A stretch of DNA of 64,000 nucleotides from Caenorhabditis elegans (Eukaryota; Nematoda; Chromadorea; Rhabditida; Rhabditidae): NCBI RefSeq assembly GCF_000002985.6, contig NC_003281.10, positions 2,852,001 through 2,916,000 of the forward strand. The letters run 5' to 3'. The notes under the pieces were generated by a model. That model was not told the DNA's origin and did no database searches. It was given only the letters and a program-made list of their open reading frames with translations. The position numbers and the translations under genes were made by a program. This document shows positions 34,521-46,829 of this stretch, piece by piece (within the stretch, counting starts at the first letter, position 1; each line of letters begins with the position of its first letter).

Positions 34521-36548
34521 AGGAATCGAACCTGTGACCTTTTGCACATAAGCCAACCTTCTTACCGATTGAGCCATACGGGAAGGCGCGCACACTTCTC
34601 TTTGATAGCGGAACCTGCAGGCTGTGACGCAGTGGCTAAGAGAGATGGTGTAGGCGTAGAAGGTCACAGGTTCGACCCCTAGCTAGTTAAATTAGTTTTT
34701 GAAATTTGATTTCTAACTATTAATCGTAACGTGAACACTTCGTTTGGGATTATAAGTTTTGGCTTCTCGTAGTTTTTTGATAGTTTTAAATAGTGAAAAA
34801 TAAATTTTAAAATTTTTTAAATAGAAAACAAAACGCGTAATGAGGATTTGAACCTTTGGTCTTCTGCGCAATAGACAAACGTCTTACCGACTGAGCCATG
34901 TGGGAGGACGCGCGAGTTTCTCCCGCTGTAATACCGGCGAGAGGTGGCGCAGTGGCTAAGAGCGATGGCTAAGGTGTGGTAGGTCACAGGTTCGACCGTC
35001 ATGTTGTGAAAATAGTTTTTGAAATTTGATTTCTAAGACTCTAACATAATTTGAGCACATTGAGGTTGAAAAACATTGGCTTCCCGTAGTATTTTAAACA
35101 TTTTTTTAGTGAAAAATCGAAAAACAAACGAAATAAAAACAAAGTACATATGAAAAACTCGAACCTGTGACCTTCTGCGCGGAAGGCAAACGTCTTACCG
35201 ACTGAGCCATGCTATTCAGCGAGCGCACTCCATCTGCAGCGGAACCTGCAAGCTGTGGCGCAGTGGCTATGAGAGATGCCCTCGGCGCAGAAGGTCACAG
35301 GTTCGAGTCCCCAGGGCGAACTTATTTTTTCGAATTATTTTTCAATGTGCAAACCCACTAAACTTCTTAATTTTCTTGAATTTATTAGAATAGCTACAAT
35401 TGCTCGTCACTTACCAAAAATATTTCATCTATTTTATCCATATTTTGTGACCTTTTCTCATTGGACTTTGATGGATTTGTATCTACATCCGGAAATGTAG
35501 TTTTTAACGCTGTATAATGTGTGATTTTTTGGCTGATAAATAGAAAATGTGTCACTAATTTTCCAAAAGTAAAACATCACATTTTCTCAGAGGAATTGGC
35601 GACATTTTGGCAGTATATTAACTTAAAATTGAGCAGAATGCTGAAGATGTCACGTTTTTGTTTTTTTTTCTAGTTTTTTTTTCAAAATTTCCGTACTGAA
35701 ATTCTCTGAAACTTTCTTTCTGAAATTGATACTTTACGTAAATCATATTATGTTTTTATTGCCATAAACATATTAGAAAAAATATATGTCTCACCGGGAG
35801 TCGAACCTGTGACCTTCTGCGCCTTAGCCATCCCTATTAGCCACTGCGCCACCGACCGCAGGCTCCACTGCATGGAGGTCTTACGCATGGCGCAGTCGGT
35901 AAAAGGGATGCTTAACGTTCAAAAGGTCACAGGTTCAATTTTTTCAAGAGATTTAATTTTTGCTCGGTCTACTTTTCAGTTTTTCCTAACAATTTGCCCT
36001 CAAAATTGTCCTTTTCCAAAAAAAAAGAGAAATCCTAATCCCCTTTTTTTTCCAACAATATTTTGTCACTAAACATCATCCAAATTCACTTTTTACATAT
36101 TATTATGTTATTCTTTTTCATTAGTCTATTCATATGTGCAAAGTCATGCGCTTTTTTCGGCCGGAAAGCTTATGATTACTAATATATCCGCATATTTTGA
36201 GCAGAAAATGTGTCTGGAACGTGTTGTTTGTGTTCAGCGTATAGTTGTACCGGCATTTTCTTTGAATAAACACCTTTACGACATAAGTTTGCAAGTAAAA
36301 TTGAATTACTGCTAAATTTGTTTAACAGGAAGTTATTTTTATTACATATAAAAATGTTTTCACATTAGATCACAACGCGCAAAAGACAAATTCCACTCAG
36401 GGACTCGAACCTTTGGCCTTTTGCGCCATAGACATCTCTCTTAGCCGCTGCGCCATAGGAAACCGGGCCGGTATGCGCGCGCGGCAGCATGGCCTACTGG
36501 ATAAGAGGTTCGCCCAACGTGCAGACGGTCGCAGGTTCGAGCCCCTGA
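34521..36548. repeat. Five divergent tRNA-like inverted pairs
   Basis: Pairs are at about 34521-34682, 34842-35000, 35157-35313, 35795-35940 and 36396-36548. In each, a minus-strand arm and a plus-strand arm carry an A-box-like GTGGCGCAGTGGCTAAGAG (variants) and a B-box-like GGTCACAGGTTCGACCCC. They are arranged head to head, with A boxes inside and B boxes outside. Arm length is about 60-65 bp, with a 20-35 bp loop of variable sequence. Spacers are unrelated A/T-rich DNA, so these look like separate insertions or an amplified unit. Confidence 0.75.
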
Positions 36549-37254
36549 ATTGAAATTTGGTTTTTAACTATGCGGGATTCAAATTTTCCACTTAGAAATT
36601 CACAAAAAGCACTGGAAAAACAGAGAAGGGGTGTTATCCCTGAACTTTGCTGCAGCCACGTCATCAAAAAACCATACATCATCCCTTGTCCGAGATACAG
36701 CTTTAATCCGACCAAATCTTGACCACCAACCCACTCAAATAGAATGACATTTAAATCCGACGCGGAACTTCATATTTTTATTAAATATTGCAAATTTTTT
36801 AAATTAAAAAACTTTTGCTTTTCCATATTTTTCCATATTTTCCAAGATTTTTTCTCAACTTTTGACCTATTTCCCTTAATTAACCCCGCGTTCAAAGATA
36901 AAAATCGTCTACGTCAAAGAGTCCCCCGAGAGCCATTTTTATGGGACTTAAAAAAAAATGTCCCGTAAAAACTAAAAATTAAACGACGCCTACTTGTTCA
37001 GAAATTGTTTAAAAGCAAGTTAGTCTCTATTGTTTTTGTTTTTTTCCCCAGAAAACAATTCCGAGAAACTCCGTTAATTTATTCATTAAAATTCGGATCT
37101 TGCATTGAAATTGACCACATAATTGTACTTGACCGTGTTTTTCAATAAACAAAATGGTTAGAGTTCAAAAAACTTTTTTTGAATTCTACAAAACAAATTT
37201 TAAGAAAAAAATTTCTTTTTGTAAAAAAAAAATTACAAAATTTTGGTTCAAATT

Positions 37255-37326
37255 GTCGCGGTGGCTCAACTGAGTAGAGTGATGGCTCCCGCTTACGAGT
37301 CCAAGGGTTCGACCCCCACCGGGGTC
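37255..37326 (+). repeat. Single tRNA-like element, plus strand
   Basis: GGTGGCTCAACTGAGTAGAG serves as an A-box-like block, and GGGTTCGACCCCCACC as a B-box-like block about 30 bp later. Outer CGGTGG and CCACCG can pair. The T stem and anticodon arm pair poorly, so it is probably a pseudo-tRNA related to the 21-22 kb elements. Confidence 0.45.
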
Positions 37327-37788
37327 AATATATTTTTTATTTTTTATCTTTCACACGCTAAAGTATCTTTGATCAGCGTATTATCCTAAATTTTGAAAAA
37401 TTCCTCACCCACAAAATTGTCTTCACCTTAATATTTTGAACCCAAATAAAGAATATAAAATGATGTAATACATATCCATAATTCAAAGTCCAAAAACTAA
37501 GTGTGTATGCATGCCATTGACAGAAACAACTCTATCCGGAAAAGATTATCATCTTTATGTATGTGCGCTCATTTTTTGTGCTCATTCATCAAAAAATAAG
37601 AGTAGAGGGGGACTAATTTGAATGACGCGAGAGAGTTCACTTTTTTCCAGAAATTTTTTGCTCACTTTGGCCTTTTATTGAACTAACCTTTCATCTTCAA
37701 AATTTCAAAAAATGCCTCAAAACTTGAGTATTTGATTTTTAATTATGCTAAAAATAGCCAAGCACAAGGTGCAAAAAATAAACTTTAT

Positions 37789-37948
37789 CTCCAGAACTCG
37801 AACCTGCGACCTTTTGCTCCATGGACATCCCTCTTAGCCACTGCACCACTTGGACGACGCGGCTAAACTAGGAGCTGGAGCACATGGCGCAGCGGCTAAG
37901 AGAGCCGTCCTACATGTACAAGGCCACAGGTTCGACCCCCAGAGCTGG
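37789..37948. repeat. Divergent tRNA-like inverted pair
   Basis: The outer ends CCAGAACTCGAACC and GGTTCGACCCCCAGAGCTGG are near-complementary. The right arm carries ATGGCGCAGCGGCTAAGAG, and the left arm the complement of GTGGTGCAGTGGCTAAGAG. Confidence 0.7.
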
Positions 37949-38289
37949 AAAATTTGTTTTAAATGCTCAACGGAGCCCGAAAAACATCATTTTTGACTCG
38001 CTGCCCCATCATCTTTCAAATTCAATTAATTAAGTTGTTCTCTTCAAATTGAATTTTAATGTTCTCCCCCCACCCCACCCTCATTCAAGATTACATAATT
38101 AAATTTTTTGGCGTGAAAAATATATTTTAAGCTTCCTTGTCAGACCCCCGTAAATCACAAATTCCGGCGACTTCAGAATAATAGATTTTGAAGAAAAATC
38201 ACCTGCCCTTTTTTCAGCCCGCCCCACTCCGAAATTTTCAATTTTCAGGCAGCTCTTTCATTTCTCATTGCCAGTTTAAAACATAATTT

Positions 38290-39235
38290 TTTTGAGAATT
38301 TTATTAGTTGAAAGTATTCTTCTAGCCTTATTATTCGCAGAGATATCAACGTTTGAAATTTTGAAGGCGAGAGAGTGTGGGGTAGGGGAGACGCAGAGCG
38401 GGAGACAACCTGCGTCTCTCCCCCTCCCACACTCTCTGCGCCGGGTTTTCAAGTCCCCGTAACTTCGAAACGGTAAGAGATATTGAAAAATTTCCAACTA
38501 ACTAAATATTTTAAATGTTATGATCTACAATGTGAAATATTTTTTATAAATATACTTCCTTTCTCAAAACCGCTAGCTCTCCAAGAAAACCTACGTCATA
38601 TTTCAATGAAATTTTCCCAAAATCTACAGTCTATCCGGATAAATCCTGACTAATCCTACTATAAGCACTTTCACGTCATTGTCTTTGGATATTATTTTTC
38701 TTGCAAAAAGAATATACCAAAAAGTAGACACTTTTTCATATATTATTATTACGTCTGAAAAATATCTGTGATTTTGGGAAAAATGACGCGGATTTTCTGG
38801 GAATTTAATAATTTTGAGGCGATAAAGTGGAACAAGACTTCTGATATGTTATCTATATTCATTTGAATTATAAAAAAAAATCTATGAAAATGCTCCAAAT
38901 TTAGTTTTCTTCCTGATCAATCTATTATTTTTTTCAAATAGATCTAGTAGAAGTATCAAAAACTTCGATAAGACCTACATTTCAAGTTGAAGTACAAAAA
39001 ATTTGAAATATTTTTATAGTTGGAAGTTTCTCAATACCTCTTTCCATTCCAAAGTTATGACGGTTTAAACAAATGCCGCGCAGAGAGTGTGGGAGGGGGA
39101 GAGACGCAGGGCGTCTCGCTATCTGCGTCTCGCCTCCTTCTCCACTCTCTCGCGCTCAAACTTTAAATGCTTCTAACTCCACGAAGAAGAGTGATAGAAA
39201 ACCATTTTCAAGTGATAAAATGTTCAAAATCGAAT
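38290..39235. repeat. GAGACGCAG-type fold-back repeats, copies 10-11
   Basis: Copies are at about 38290-38520 and 39000-39235, with cores GGGGAGACGCAGAG / CTGCGTCTCTCCCCCTCCC and GGGGGAGAGACGCAG / CTGCGTCTCGCCTCC. The 480 bp between them is A/T-rich and shows no gene. Confidence 0.8.
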
Positions 39236-39761
39236 TTCGCACTTGATTTTTTCGTTTTAAATTCAAATTTAAATATTTATATTTTTCACCCCGCTCTCTT
39301 CACTCTGATCTCTATAATTTTTCATTCTTTTTTGAGATTTCCGGTCTTTATAAGCTAATCCCTACATCATCGGCTTTACCACCCGTGAATTCTCACGTTC
39401 CTTTTCGATTCTCTTGCCATTTCTCGATTTCAGCTGTCCCGTATATAAGTAGGCGGGGGAAATTTCGTTTTGATTGTTAAAAATTATACATGATTTCAGA
39501 ATTCAGAAAAATTAAAAATTTGTCAAAAAAAAAATTCCAAAAAAAAAAAAATTCTAAATATTTTTATTCCTTAAAAACCAAACAAAAATCAAAATGTAAT
39601 GTCAAATTATTGGAATTTTTATGGAAAACTTAAATATTTATATAAAAACTGTCCCACATGCCGCAAAATTGTCCCACGTTTACAAAATTTCTACTTTCAC
39701 AGTTTCACATCAAACTCTCAAATTATAAATTATTTTTTCTCCAGAACTGGGTCCAAGGACA

Positions 39762-40613
39762 ATGCAAATGCCAACATCAATTGTATTTCTTACCATACTT
39801 TTAATAATCCAATACTCGGAAGCCAATATTATCTGGAGGTATCAAAGATCCGATGGAGAACCTCAACGGGATATTGATTTTTCGGAGGTATGTGGTAGTG
39901 CACAATGTGCAAAAAGCAAAACTTGGTTCAAAAAGTCGAACCTGTGACCTTCTGCGCCATAGGCGAGCCTTTTAGCCACTGCGCCATTTGAACGATGCGG
40001 CGGATCCTGAGTGTGCCGTGTGGCGCAGTGGTTAAGAGAGATGACCGAGGTGCGCAAGGTCACAGGTTCGACCCCCGGAGATCGAAGATTTATTTTGATT
40101 GATCAAAAGAGCCCAAAAAACAAGTTTTCGATTCACTAAACGGGGTGTTCTGCGTCTAAAAATTTGAAAAAAAATCGAAAATTATTTTGGGAAAATTTTT
40201 CTATATTTAAATTTTTGTTTAGTATATTATCATAAAATACAACTAAATCTATTCTTTTCAGCACACCTGGACGCCACTAGGCCCTGCGCAAATGCAGGAC
40301 TACTACGGAGCACAGGCGCAGGCTCAGAGGTCCCTGCCCGCTGAAATTGAGGAGCAGCAGAGCTTCAAGTTTATGGAGGCACCGGTGAGCATTTTGAAAT
40401 TTTGAACTGATATAGAATCTGGAAGTTTTGAGCAAAATTAAGAAAACAATTTAAAAAAATGTTTTTTTCAAAAATTTATTAAAAACATTTTTTTTCAAAA
40501 ATTCTAATTTTCAGGTCTCCCTGAGCAATCCGGTATTCAATGTATTTTCCAAAATGAGCGACTTATATAGATGGATTTCCAATGAAAAGCGGGGTCCAAT
40601 ATTGGTCTACTGA
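39762..40613 (+). CDS. Small secreted protein, hypothetical (115 aa)
   Basis: Exons 39762-39887, 40262-40384 and 40515-40613, all phase 0. The first 21 or so residues (MQMPTSIVFLTILLIIQYSEA) form a signal peptide with a likely cleavage after SEA. The mature part has no Cys, contains a Gln/Ala-rich middle (QMQDYYGAQAQAQRSLPAE) and ends KRGPILVY. A TTCTCCAG acceptor 16 bp before the ATG fits trans-splicing. No known domain is recognised. A small extracellular or neuropeptide-like role is possible but unproven, since there is no clear set of dibasic-flanked repeats. Intron 1 holds a tRNA-like inverted pair. Confidence 0.75.
39933..40082. repeat. Divergent tRNA-like inverted pair inside an intron
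   Basis: The left arm (minus) has ATGGCGCAGTGGCTAAAAG and the right arm (plus) has GTGGCGCAGTGGTTAAGAG. Both end in GGTCACAGGTTCGAC. It fills most of intron 1 of the small secreted-protein gene. Confidence 0.75.
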
Positions 40614-41465
40614 GCTCACTCCTACTGAAATTCTGAGCTCACTGAAATTTTTTGGAACGGAAAAAAAATTGGAAAACATGAGGAAAAATGTACGAGTCTT
40701 TTGTATTTATTGCTCTTTAAATTATTTATTTTATTGATTTTTTTGTGAAAATGTATTTTTTTTTCTGAATGAATGATGTTGGTTGAAATGTTTTTTAAAA
40801 TTAATTTTTTTCTCAAATTACGCTCGAAAATTTGAATTCCCCATCATTGTTAAGCCCAGGAGCCATGTTTTTAAATTTTTTCCGCAAATTGTCGTAAAAT
40901 TCGGTGTTTGCGTACTTTGGAGGTACAGTAACCCGGAAATATCGAATTTTTAGGTTAAAGCTAAACACAGACAGCGTTCGATGTATTATTTGTAATTTTG
41001 CAATAAATTTTCAGTTTAAAATTGTTTTCTGCAAGATGCCGGAAGATTCAGTGTTTGCGTATTATTGGAGCTACAGTAGCCCGCGAATTTCAAATTTTGT
41101 TTTAAAAATTGAAGAAAAAGTCTTTAGTAAGTAATTTTCTACAGAGAATTCAAAAATAAACCTAAAATTTCCAAGAATTTTAGTTTTTTCTCGATACATT
41201 TTAATTTCCAATCATCCGGAACATTGTGCTTAAAAATCAAAGAACGCCTTTTTGGAACAGGTGAATATGAACACATTAAGCATATAATAATTGATAATAG
41301 TCTGTGATGACAAGAAATTCCGATTAAAAGTCTGAAAAAATTAATTATGTCAATTGGAAAGATCGTGCTCAATTTATCCCAGTGACACGCTGCAGTATTT
41401 GGTAAGTTATTTTTTTCATTTTGACAAAGTTAATGTTTCATTTTTCAGAGTTCCGAGCAATAGCG
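40614..41465. other. Spacer before the WSN phosphatase locus
   Basis: A/T-rich, with two copies of GTGTTTGCGTACTTTGGAGG-like sequence plus CTACAGTA (about 40900 and 41055), related to pieces in proteasome intron 1. No exon is supported. Confidence 0.45.
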
Positions 41466-44400
41466 ATGCGGTATTTATCCAATTGGCCTCTAGTTATTTG
41501 GATAATAATAAAAATCACTCAATTCATTGTTAATGGACAAAATCATGCACAACCTGATACCTATTTGCCCAACAATCTTCCCAAGCTTTATCGATCTTCG
41601 CGTGATGCACCAGGTATTTACAATACTTTTTATTGGTGTTGTCCCTAGTTTTAAACAGCAAAAGAGTTCAGTTTCCACAAGTTTACTGGAAATTTGAAAG
41701 AGTGAGACTTTTGCGAATTACTATGAAATTGTAGGAAATTATATTTTTTGGTCAGCTTTGAAGCTTTGAACCTTTGAAGCTTTGAAGCCTGCTTTGAAGC
41801 TTTGAAGCCTTGAGCTTTGAAGCCTTAAAGCAAGTTTCGAAACCTTAAAGCAAAAATTTTTCTATTTAAAGTTCAGGATGACAATCGAATCGCTGATCTA
41901 TGTTTACTATTAGTGCAGTCACTAGGTATTTCGCAAGATTTGGTGATGTGGAAGCACTATATCCTTTTTGAAATTATAATAGAAATGAACAGAAAAGTTT
42001 TTTTTTTGAAAGGCCAAAGGTCAAACTATAATAATTTACTTCAGTCCTTTATTTCTCTATATACAACTCTTCCAATATTATTATTATTTCAGTTGACAAG
42101 CTCACCAATATCCTGGAGAACATGCAATCACTTGCTCGACTCGTCAATGGAATATCACTGGAGATTGGATTAATGGATGGATCCATACCTTCTGATGATG
42201 CAATTGCGGAGCTACTCCACATGGGACCTGTCAAGCTTCAAGAGCTCATCTCTATGGATACAGCTGCTGCCAGTAAATCAATCAAGGACCTTGGAACTCT
42301 GTCTGGGACACTCCAAAGCTCTCCTGCTGAAGTTACTACTCTTGAGAACCGGTTAGTTATCCTTGAAGCTATTCGGAAAACTACGTCTATTCCAAATATG
42401 TTTCAAGAGGAGTTACCTGGGAGGAAGGAATATGAGGCTGAACTGAAACGGCTACCAGAACTTAATAACACATCAATAATCATTTCTGAAATGATTAAAA
42501 ATGTAAAAGCTGTAGAAGTGGCATAGGCAGCCGACAAGTGCGATAACAAACACATTTTCCACAGTTTTCCTTGATTTGAACACGACAGAAAATAACGCAA
42601 ACGAGTTTGAGCAAACACTTGTTTCGTTGAAATTGCTCGATTCCATCAAAAACATGTCAGCGTTCCTTGAACCGTTGTACCAGGAAAGTGCGTTCCGCAA
42701 GGAACTAACCTCGCCGGTGTCTACAACAGTAATCTATCAAGCTTTGAATCAGTCCAGTGAACAATTACAAACAATTCGGAAATATGCTTCAAACACTAAA
42801 GCATCCGAATCTGATTTGAAATCTATTCAACGACTGATCAATAGCCTAAATTCCGCAAATATCGTCACCTTCTCTGCCGGATTTCCCAAAGGACCTGAGG
42901 ATTTAGCAACGCTTTCTCAATCACTAGATAACAAGTGGGTTGTAAAGCACATTGCAAACAGTTCTAACGTCGTCAATGAATTGAATAAAGCGTTCGGGGC
43001 ATTGGAAAATTTGAGAAATAGATTGACAACGGTACATGGCACATGGGCACAGTTATCCGTCAGTTCCTATCAAAAGTCAATTGAATCAATTGTTAAATTA
43101 CAAGCGGATACGGCTTCTCTTCCAGAAGAAACTGATGTTTCTGGTACCATTGACCTTCTGAAAAACTGCGATATAGATCGTCGTTCGGCATCAATTCATG
43201 TGAACAATTTAGTTCTACCACTGCGGCTATCAAAAACTTGAATGAAGACCTTTCCAAAGTTCTGACATATGATTTGCGGGACTATGTCGAAAAACTTAAA
43301 GATCTCAGTTCTTTGAAAAACATCGTTGAGACAACCACTGATGATGTACAAGGAAAAGCTGCCATTGAAAAAATGAAAGCTGATCCAAAGTTTGAGGAGG
43401 TAAAAACTATATTAGTTACTTTTCAACAACATTTGGTCAGTCTCAAACAGTTAATCGAAGGAATCCATTCATTGGCTGGCAAAATCAATTTTTCCCTGAT
43501 TGATGATTATTATAAGGAGATTAATGAACCTTTGTACAAAAAGTTTTACGTTTGTCTAGGCAACATCACTAACAAATGGCCAATCGTTCAAAAAGCTGTA
43601 TCAGTTGTTCATCAGGTTCGAAACTTGACTCAACAAACAGTGAGTAGCGCTGGTAAAATTGTCGAAGCCGTCTCAAACTCCAACCTCAAAAGCTTGCAAG
43701 TCTCCGGCAATCGAATGAGGAATGTAACAATTCGAGAAGCTTTGGCTCTCAAAAGTTCATTCCCAAATTCGCAAAAGAATGCACTCAATCTTGGAATGGC
43801 AGTTCAAGGATTGGCACAAATCAAGTCACTTTTGGAGAATCGGAAAAAGTTGGAGGAAATTGGGAATCAAGTTGATGCTATCAGTGAAGATGCAAAAGGA
43901 GTTATGTCGTTGACTGTGGAACATCGGGAGAGTTTAAATAGTCTGAAAAATCTTTCAAAATCCATCAAGTCGCTGTTCAAGGAAGTGGAACAATTCATCG
44001 GTTCAGTAAATGGTTTAAAAGAAACACGGAGAGAGAGGAACGCAGTCAATTTCGCCAGTACTGGACAGATTTGTGTTGAAGCTGCGAAGCTTGTTGGGAT
44101 TCCGAGTGTTGGTGATGTGTCTGCATTGAAGGCCGCGGTTGTAGCAGTGAATCCGACAAAGTTCTCAAAAGTGATTGATGCATTGGATGTTCTGGCAAAG
44201 ATGGATCTCAACTTCAAGAAGTACAATTTCCAGTCAGCACCTGCTTCTTTGCAAGCTCTGGACCTCTTTTTTGTTAATTACCCATTACATGCTCGTCCTC
44301 CACCGACTCCGATTACGCCTTCTGGATCCGCTTCTGCACCTGGCTCGGGATCTGCCACCAATGGAACCAACAGTGCTTCTAATGATGGTCCAGAGTCATC

Positions 44401-46802
44401 TAGTATGATGTGGTATATCATGTAAGTTTAATGTTTTATTGCAATTAGTAAAATAATTTCAAATTTTCCGATCTGGCGTTGCAGTTGCACTGGTGTTGGT
44501 GGCAGCCGGAGTGATTGTGTATATCATGATGCGGAAGAAACCAGAGCCCCAGAACGTGGAAAAGCCTATTCCGAAACCGAATCCTCCACCCGCTCCAGCC
44601 AAACCAGATCCAGTGCCAGTGGTTGTTGCAATTGATCCAGTTGTCCCAGCACCTCCTGAGGTCGTTCCGGAAGAAGTGAAAGAACTTGTCGTTGAGGATA
44701 CCCAATCCTCTTTGATGTCTGACACTCAATGTAAGACTCAATTTTCAGATTAACCAAATAAAATTATACAATTTCAGATAGCTGTAGAGAAGACTTGGTC
44801 GCTTCACTTGCCGATCATTCAGTGAAAGCCATACAAAACCAGATGGATGAAAATTTCAAGTTGCCAAATGAATGGGCAAAGTTGTTCAATCGATGCTTTG
44901 TCACACTTGCAGAGTTGAACGTTACTGATTCTGATGGTAACAGTTCCGAGAGAATTTAGTTATCATTTTGGTTTTTGTAATTTGTTTTATGTGAATTATT
45001 TTTCAGACATCTTCCGTTCATTTGCGAGCCGAGTACAATGGCAGTTTTGGAGGGATTCAAGAATCCATTTATCAATGCCAATGTGATGATGTTTGGGAGT
45101 ACCGAATGGATCATGGCGCATTTAATATTACATGCGGTGGAACCAAAATGTGTCGGGCGCTACAACAGACCCATCTATATTAGGGCAGGTTTGGGCAGGC
45201 GTCAGGCTCTGAAACCAGCTCAGTTGTACTAGTCCACTGTAGCTCATTTCAATCAAAAAATAAACATACGGTAGGCAGGCATAAGGCGCACCTAACGCAC
45301 CGTAAGATTCTCATTCGTTTTAGTCAAAATCCCTACCAAGGCTCGGAACAGGGGCGCGGCAATTCTGCAAAATGGGCCAATGTGGAACGTTTTCCTGAAA
45401 CTTTTAATTCAATTTTTGTGATAAAAAATAGAAAAATATTTGCTGTTTTTTAAAATATCTTTTAAAAATCCTCAAAACTTGTCTCTAAATTGAAAATTGC
45501 CAAAACAATTTCGATGATTTTTCTGATTTTACCTGCAATTTTCAACTTTCCAACAATTTCTGAGCACTTTTTCGGTTTTTCCAAGTCAAACAAATATTAT
45601 TTTCAGATGAAGCAAATATTTTTCTATATTTTAACACAAAATTTTGCTGAAAAATATTGTGTGAATAGGTCATACATAGGTGATTCGAAGATAGCAAAAA
45701 ATTAGGCAATATGAACTCGATAACTGTCGATTTTCTAAACGATCAAGTTTTCCAGGGACCAATGGACGGAACAGAGGATAAAAAGGACGGAAATCCAAAA
45801 AAATCGACTTGTGAGAAGCATTGGGCGGTTATTGACCAGCACAACGTGGCGATTTGTGTTCAATTGTGTAGTTTTGTGGAGGGAGAAGGTTTTGTGTTTC
45901 AGTCAAAAAATAAAGTCTAAAATTTTTGCGCTTTCAGAGAAGAAGTGTGCCGAATACTATTCTGACAAAGTTGGAGGAGTCTTGAAATTTGGGCGATATT
46001 CGTTGAAGACAATTGATGTGAAGACTGATTTGAAAGAGTTCACTGATAAGAAGGGTTTCACGTTGTACACTGTGGAAATCACCAATTCGAAGAAGAAGTA
46101 GGCTCTTTTTTAGTTTTTTTCCTTTTTAAATATAAAAAGTATTGAAAATTTCAGAGACGCACCGAAGAAAACCGTGGACATTCTCTACTTTTCTGGATGG
46201 CCGGATCACGGAGCCCCACAAGAAGCATACCCGGCTCTGGAAATGCTCAAGTTCTGTGAGAGCTACAAGAAGAATGTGCTTGTGCACTGCTCTGCTGGCG
46301 TCGGGAGAACCGGAACTCTGGTTGCTATCAAGTATGGAATTGAATTGTGTTTGAAGAAGAAGGTCATCTAATTGAATGAAAGTAAGTTGGACTTTTGGAC
46401 TACGAGAACATTGATTTTCTTTCAGTAATCATGCCGGTCCGCCAATGCCGTTACGGAGCAGTCCAAGACGAAAGCCAAATCACGTACCTCTTGCTTTTCG
46501 TGACAAAAGGATTGATGGAAAAGGTTCCGGTGACATATCTGCATAGCTTCAACGTCCTGCAATACTATCACAATCAAGTCATCAGTGGATTCTACCTGCC
46601 GACCGAAGTCGAACAAAACCCAGCAACTGGAAATTACACTGCAGCTGCGAAAAAGGCAAAGGTGGATAAGGATCTTCAATTGATGGGCGAGTATTGTAGA
46701 AAGAAGAGGAGAGAGTATGCTGAGAGTTTGCCGAAAGAGTTGAAGGATGAATTTATGGGAAAGAAGAAGAAGAAGGTGGATCCGAAGAAGGGGAAAAAGT
46801 GA
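41466..46802 (+). pseudogene. WSN-domain receptor protein-tyrosine phosphatase, probably broken
   Basis: Exon 1 (41466-41613) encodes a signal peptide (WPLVIWIIIKITQFIV). Exon 2 starts at 42093 with the nematode WSN domain (LARLVNGISLEIGLMDGSIP). A long helical extracellular region follows, then a membrane segment (ALVLVAAGVIVYIMM, exon 44485-44730) and a Pro-rich tail. The intracellular tyrosine phosphatase domain follows (exons about 44778, 45007, 45756-45888, 45938-46097, 46155-46381, 46426-46802), with WPDHG at 46198 and HCSAGVGRTG at 46285. AATAAA is at 46824. Breaks: a TAG at 42524-42526 with a shift into another frame; a shift back near 43210; an apparent phase clash at the 45007 exon; loss of the donor after NANVMMFGSTEWIMA, with about 600 bp of unrelated DNA; and a TAA at 46369-46371. 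The catalytic Cys and Arg survive. It is either a pseudogene or needs corrected sequence. Confidence 0.75.
41754..41853 (+). repeat. GAAGCTTT tandem repeat in WSN intron 1
   Basis: About 100 bp of TTTGAAGC-based tandem units, degenerating at the 3' side. Confidence 0.65.
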
Positions 46803-46829
46803 ACTGTGATTAAGAATTGAATGAATAAA

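Noticed and set aside
34521..40082. Functional tRNA genes at the GGTTCGA sites
   Set aside because: A- and B-box-like blocks are present, but I could not form complete acceptor, anticodon and T arms. The inverted-pair layout is repeat-like.
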